Assembly (NCBI GenBank): GCA_965226805.1
Contig: CBDDDW010000026.1
Location: forward strand, 192,428-256,427
Direction: 5' to 3'
Length of the DNA stretch: 64,000 nt
From: CBDDDW01 sp965226805
GTDB taxonomy: Bacteria > Chloroflexota > Dehalococcoidia > Lucifugimonadales > JAGWBF01
Shown here: positions 60,154-64,000 of the stretch, piece after piece
Numbering within the stretch: position 1 is the first letter of the stretch
Layout: each line of letters begins with the position of its first letter
Notes under the pieces: model-generated
Databases searched by the model: none
What the model was told of the DNA's origin: nothing
What the model saw: only the letters and a program-made list of their open reading frames with translations
Program-made: the position numbers and the translations under genes

Positions 60154-61788
60154 ATGGCAATAAGAATTCAACCAAAGGAACCCGATATATGCGAGGATAA
60201 CCCGTTCAAGAACGATCTCCTCAATCGAAAACAATCTATCGAGGTCCTTACTTCTATCATCGGCTCAATCGAAGGCCCCTGTGTCTTGGCAGTAGACGCA
60301 GCTTGGGGTACCGGAAAAAACGACGTTTTTGAGAATGTGGTCCCAGCATTTGAGAAATCGCGGTTTCTCAGTTGTAGAGTTCAACGCATGGGAGACCGAC
60401 TTCTCGGGGGACCCATTCATCGCCCTCTCTTCTGAGATTACCGATGGGTTGGGAAAATATGCCAAGGACTCTCAAAGTACAGGGTTAGAAGCTTTTCGGA
60501 AAGCCACCCGTCAAATGATGCGCACAATGTCCGGGCCATTGCTCCGCATCGGAGCATCAGCGGTCCCTTCCATCGGTCACCAAATCGTTAAAGAGCTGGA
60601 ATCACCAGCTACCTCAACGGAGAAAGACGCCACCTCGGAATACTTGACCGCCAAGGGGGGTCAAGCACGACTTCAAGGTGGTTCTACATGACACGGCGGC
60701 GGCATTGGCAGAATCAAGGAAAGGGAAGCCCCTGGTCGTAATGATCGATGAACTGGACCGGTGCCGACCATCATATGCGGTTGCGTTGCTTGAGGTAGCC
60801 AAACACCTCTTTATAGTAGACCGCATGGTCTTCGTTCTAGTCTAGTGTCTCGTATATAGCATTACAATGCTGATATGAGGAGGTCCTCCCCGCGAACCCC
60901 GGTCTCACCCTCACCTCAATCCTCTCCCATAGGGAGAGGAGGCAGACCGGGGGGCCACGTCGAGCGCTGACGTATTGTAAACCCATTTGGCAGACACACG
61001 ACTAGCTGTAGACCGCGCCCAGCTTGCGCATTCAGTAAAAGTGCTCTACGGCGATGCATTCGACGCTGAAGGCTATCTACGACGGTTCTTTGACGTTGAT
61101 TATCGGCTCCCATATCCCAAGCGGGATGACTTTATCAAGGCGATATTGGAAACGACCGGGATATTGAGCTATTTCGATCGAACGCAGGACGAAGCGGCAC
61201 ACAGGCAAGATAAAAAAGAGTTTGTCCAAAAACTGTTGCTGGATTTCTTCGGTCGCGCAGACCTCAGCCTTCGAACAGTTGGACATGCCATTCACCGGCT
61301 CGGCCTGGTGTTTGCCCTCTCGGTCGGAAAGCAGAAGTGTGTTCGGCTTATCCGCAGTTGTAGCCGTGATCCTCCGAACGCTCGATACGGATCTCTATCA
61401 CCAGTTTGTCCGTAATGAAATCTCAGACCTTGACGTGGCCGATCGAGTCTTTGACCAGCACAAGAAAGACGCTTTTTCGCAGGATCCCTGGAGGATGGTC
61501 ATATTCGAAGCCTTCCTTATATTGGCTGCTCGAGAGAACCGGACTGATGATCGGGGTCGATTTATATCGGGGGAGCCGTATCAGTCCCCTCTCCTAGAAA
61601 AGTATCAGCGTCTGGTAGATCAGGCGCAGACAGGCGATAACGCAAATCCTTTGGGTCGACAACATGCCTCATCTGTCATTGGACAGGTACATGAGATTAA
61701 CAGCATCGCAAATGGGCACGGGGGAATCGGATTCCGAGATGCCGTCAATCGCTTGGAGTTACTTTCTGCCAACCTGAGCCAGGAATAA
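60154..61788 (+). pseudogene. KAP-family P-loop NTPase, broken by three frameshifts and an insertion
   Basis: Pieces in order: KQSIEVLTSIIGSIEG and AAWGTGK (Walker A) to 60320; RMWSQHLRNRGFSVVEFNAW and ETDFSGDPFIALSSEI to 60660; VVMIDELDRCRPSYAVALLE (Walker B) to 60840; then AVDRAQLAHSVKVLYGDAFD and YLRRFFDVDYRLPYPKRDDF to 61317; then VILRTLDTDLYHQFVRNEIS to 61788. The frame is lost at A6 60315-60320, G6 60655-60660 and C3 61315-61317, each repaired by removing one base, and a 165-bp insertion at 60841-61005 splits FVL from AVD. The intact protein would be about 500 aa. KAP NTPases are often membrane- or defence-associated. Lower GC than neighbours suggests transfer. Confidence 0.85.
60841..61005. 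mobile_element. 165-bp MITE-like insertion with CTAG target duplication
   Basis: Flanked by CTAG at 60837-60840 and 61002-61005. Imperfect inverted ends CTAGTCTAGTGTCTC and CTAGTCGTGTGTCTG (12 of 15). Removing 165 bp restores GTT-CTA-GCT-GTA-GAC (VLAVD) in the KAP gene. CTAG duplications are typical of IS5-type transposition. Internal sequence is non-coding and includes a CCTCTCCC/GGGAGAGG hairpin. Confidence 0.72.
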
Positions 61789-61792
61789 AACC

Positions 61793-62005
61793 GTGTTAGC
61801 TAATCTGCTCCGTATGTTTGTACCAGAGATTGTGAGGCAGGATCACCGATTGGCACTCAGCCTAGTATCTTACCGGCCAACCATCGAAGCCATAGCGGCA
61901 CTGGGCAGGCAGACCGTCGGCGCACGGGTCCGCCGGTTCCGGGAGGCCCTTGACCCAAGTATTATGGCGTGGCAGGACAGAGGAACACAAGGAGCGTCAC
62001 GGTAG
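61793..62005 (+). CDS. Small hypothetical protein
   Basis: 70 aa starting at GTG 61793, 4 nt after the KAP pseudogene. It reads ANLLRMFVPEIVRQDHRLAL and RFREALDPSIMAWQDRGTQG, with no recognised domain. It may be a downstream partner or a fragment of another gene. Only the open frame and its position support it. Confidence 0.3.
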   Translation: MLANLLRMFVPEIVRQDHRLALSLVSYRPTIEAIAALGRQTVGARVRRFREALDPSIMAWQDRGTQGASR

Positions 62006-62029
62006 CCTAGTCCCCGGCTTTCAGCTCTG

Positions 62030-62155
62030 TCACGCCTGCTCTTGTTCTTGCGTCCTGGCCTTCACCATCTGGTAGCCGAGGCGGGCTCGGTGAAGATGTA
62101 GGCGGGGTTATCCGCATCGTAGCCCAGCTTGCGGCAGGGTCTCTTCACCAGGAAC
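62030..62155 (-). pseudogene. C-terminal fragment of an OmpR-type response regulator
   Basis: On the minus strand the frame reads KLGYDADNPAYIFTEP, the end of a winged-helix response-regulator DNA-binding domain (usual pattern KLGDDxDNPxYIFTEPRxGYRM). After EP a single-base deletion shifts the frame; restored, it would read RLGYQMVKARTQEQEQA and stop at 62030. The rest of the gene upstream is missing. Confidence 0.5.
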
Positions 62156-62242
62156 ATGCAGGTTACTATTGAGTTGGCAGACGGTTGGACATACTGTCCG
62201 ACACACGTCCAAGCTTCAGGTCGGGGCTTGCGGCCTTGCCCT

Positions 62243-62947
62243 TCAGTCCCTTCCGCCCGCAGATTCTGCGCGACCTCCGCCTATCCCGCTATCATCCAGA
62301 AGGCCGCTTCGCACAGCCCAGACCACCAGCCCCTGCTTCGTCTCGATCCCCAGCTTGTTCTGGATGCCGTAGATAGCGTTGCGGATCGTCACCGGCTGGT
62401 TTCCCCTGGTCTCAGCTATCTTCGCGTAGGACATCCCCTGCGCAAAGAGCGTGAGTATCTCCCGCTCCCGCGCGGTCAGCCTCCTCACTCCAGTGTCCGC
62501 TTTCGACTGCGCCGCCGCCCGGATTCCAGCGAACACTCGTCTTATCACGTCGGCGGGTATGCGGTACTCTCCCTGTGCAACGTCGCGGACCGTGTTCAGA
62601 AGCCTATCTTTGCCGGAGTACTTCTGGAGGTATCCAGTCGCGCCAGCAGCTACCGCCTCCATAACAGCATCCTCTTCCGATGCGGCCGTAAGCATCAACA
62701 CCTTCGTGCCCGGGAGCATCTCGGTGATCTCCCGGCAGGCGTCGATGCCGTTCTTGAGAGGCATCATCACATCCATGACGATCATGTCGGGGTTGAGATT
62801 CTGAGCGACCCTCACCGCCGCCGCGCCGTCTCCGGCCTCACCCACCACCTCGAAGTCTCCGGCCCGTTGGAGCACCTCTCGGAGGCCGTCGCGCATGATC
62901 TCGTGGTCGTCCACGAGCATCACCCTGGTCTGTCTGTCCGCCGCCAA
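62243..62947 (-). CDS. NarL/FixJ-family response regulator
   Basis: 234 aa. The receiver domain has VMLVDDHEIMRDGLREVLQR (acidic pocket), the phospho-acceptor D in DMIVMDVMMPLKNGIDACRE, and VLMLTAASEED. The LuxR-type HTH is LTAREREILTLFAQGMSYAK to NAIYGIQNKLGIET. The TTG at 62945-62947 follows GAGGAGG and the histidine-kinase stop by one base and is preferred; an ATG at 62974 would overlap the kinase gene by 26 nt. It is controlled by the cognate kinase next door. Confidence 0.9.
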   Translation of the reverse strand: MAADRQTRVMLVDDHEIMRDGLREVLQRAGDFEVVGEAGDGAAAVRVAQNLNPDMIVMDVMMPLKNGIDACREITEMLPGTKVLMLTAASEEDAVMEAVAAGATGYLQKYSGKDRLLNTVRDVAQGEYRIPADVIRRVFAGIRAAAQSKADTGVRRLTAREREILTLFAQGMSYAKIAETRGNQPVTIRNAIYGIQNKLGIETKQGLVVWAVRSGLLDDSGIGGGRAESAGGRD

Positions 62948-62948
62948 G

Positions 62949-64000
62949 CTACGCGCCTCCTCGTTTCGTGTCATACGGAACCACGCAGGTTACGGTCGTG
63001 CCGCGCCCCGACTCGCCCGGGCCCGCTTCGAGGCTGCCGCCCATTCGCTCAGAATCCGTTCTCATCCTCCTGAAGCCGTGGCCGCGGTCTTCGTAGTCGT
63101 CGGGGAGGCCAATCCCGTCGTCCGATACGGACATTCGGAGCACATCGTCCTCGAAGCTCAGCGTAATGGTGACCTTGCCGGCGTGCGAGTGCCTAAATGC
63201 GTTCGTCATCGCGTTGTGGGCTATCGAGAACACCAGTCCCCGTGTGACGGTGGAAAGCCGGGGCTCCTTGCCGGACTGGACCAGCCCGGTGGGAATCGAC
63301 GTGATCGTGGTGAAGGTGGAGGCGTGCGACCTCAGCACGCGGCCAAGCTCGCGCCCCTCGAATATGGGTCCCGCGTCGATGGGATGCCTCAGCTCCCACA
63401 TGGTAGATTTCGACAGGGCGTGCGTCGCTTCCAGCTTGGCGATCAGCTCCCGGTTCGATTCGTCCGCAAGCTCGATAGCCGTCTCCAGGCCCAGCCCGAT
63501 CATGTAGGCGGACTGGGCGATGGTGTCATGAATGGTCTGCGAGAGCTCAATACGCTCCCGCTGAAGCTCCCGTTCCCGCTCCACTGCCTCTCTCCTCCTG
63601 ATCCGCTCGAACCTGGAGACCAGATTGACCGCCGCTACGACCGCGTACATGACGACGATCCTGGTAAACAGGACCTTCTCCTCCTTGATCTCGAAGTCGA
63701 CGCCAGGCTCCATCACCAGGCTCAACGCCGCGTACACGACCGCGACCATTGTGACCCAGGCGAAGCTGAGCCTGAACGACGTGAACACCACGGCGAACAT
63801 GGCGAGGGCGGGGTAGTACAGCACGAAGAAGGTGTTTTGAAATCCACTGGATGAGATCGCGATGCCCGCCGTAATCATCGTCGCGTCCATCGCGCTGAGA
63901 GCGAGCGCCCAGTGCCGCGTCACCGTCCGATTCGACCGGATGCGGTAGTGAACGTAGCCGTTGAGGGCCAGCAGCGATAGTGCAAACAACGTGGTCGGAA
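62949..64000 (-). CDS. Sensor histidine kinase, HisKA_3 (NarX/DegS) type, N-terminus beyond window
   Basis: At least 350 aa; the frame is still open at the right edge. The N-terminal part has several hydrophobic helices (LFALSLLALNG, AFVVFTSFRLSF-like region, VVMYAVVAAVNLV), i.e. a membrane sensor without obvious extracellular domain. A coiled linker RRREAVERERELQRERIELS leads to the phospho-acceptor box QTIHDTIAQSAYMIGLGLE. The ATPase domain has NAMTNAFRHSHAGKVTI (N box), SDDGIGLPDD (G1) and RGTTVTCVVPY. It is directly coupled to the NarL regulator; together they form a two-component system of unknown signal. Confidence 0.88.
   Translation of the reverse strand, partial: PTTLFALSLLALNGYVHYRIRSNRTVTRHWALALSAMDATMITAGIAISSSGFQNTFFVLYYPALAMFAVVFTSFRLSFAWVTMVAVVYAALSLVMEPGVDFEIKEEKVLFTRIVVMYAVVAAVNLVSRFERIRRREAVERERELQRERIELSQTIHDTIAQSAYMIGLGLETAIELADESNRELIAKLEATHALSKSTMWELRHPIDAGPIFEGRELGRVLRSHASTFTTITSIPTGLVQSGKEPRLSTVTRGLVFSIAHNAMTNAFRHSHAGKVTITLSFEDDVLRMSVSDDGIGLPDDYEDRGHGFRRMRTDSERMGGSLEAGPGESGRGTTVTCVVPYDTKRGGA

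Noticed and set aside
62129..63854. Long plus-strand frames (314 and 319 codons) opposite the two-component genes
   Set aside because: Antisense of well-supported kinase and response-regulator genes.

Overview
The window looks like a chromosomal piece of a free-living, GC-rich (roughly 58-60 percent by eye) member of the Chloroflexota, most likely a Dehalococcoidia/SAR202-type lineage. This is an inference from gene content: paired N-acyl-D-amino-acid deacylases, a putative F420-type luciferase-like oxidoreductase, a membrane pyrophosphatase, a translin homologue coupled to thiE, FmdB zinc ribbons and standalone AsnC-type domains. No rRNA or other phylogenetic marker is present to prove it.

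Layout. 1-7065: two D-amino-acid deacylase genes, two MFS transporters and a radical SAM protein. 7120-9225: an 88-bp repeat made of tRNA-Gly/tRNA-Phe sequence brackets a small insert holding an EamA transporter and a winged-helix regulator; three tRNA genes (Gly-GCC, Phe-GAA, Gly-UCC) follow. 9590-33042 is an ordinary core block: hppA; a coupled fmdB-thiE-translin operon; yraN, rnhB, mnmA; an MBL-rhodanese protein and a cupin; an MFS carrier; an LLM oxidoreductase; a second radical SAM protein; fabF, recJ, nfi, prfB (with the classical +1 programmed frameshift); ribD-ribE-ribBA; dcd; and a SIMPL lipoprotein. 33109-41280 is an insertion-sequence zone (IS1380, IS256, and an IS481-like element with a broken transposase) around an orphan anti-sigma protein, an excisionase-like gene and CoA-transferase genes. 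41423-48674 is core again (ffh, rsmG, HIT, YqeK-like HD protein, flippase-like protein) with several uncharacterised or secreted proteins.

48871-62155 is accessory and decaying. It has a frameshifted aldo/keto reductase and a 2019-residue open frame that joins a complete large serine recombinase to 14 tandem ~102-residue Ig-like repeats and a terminal SwmB-like domain, preceded by a coupled ribbon-helix-helix gene. It also holds a retropepsin-like protein, a truncated PLD-like/PAPS-reductase-like chimera, a VapBC-type toxin-antitoxin pair, a damaged IS3 element, and a KAP P-loop NTPase pseudogene with three single-base frameshifts and a 165-bp MITE-like insertion. 62243-64000 holds a NarL-type two-component system that runs off the window.

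The most unusual object is the recombinase/Ig-repeat fusion. Other points worth checking are the tRNA-bracketed insert, the clustering of single-base homopolymer indels in the accessory zone, the translin-thiE-fmdB coupling, a radical SAM protein with a four-fold helical tail repeat, and a duplicated protein of unknown function with FDCF and PHYHYGP motifs.
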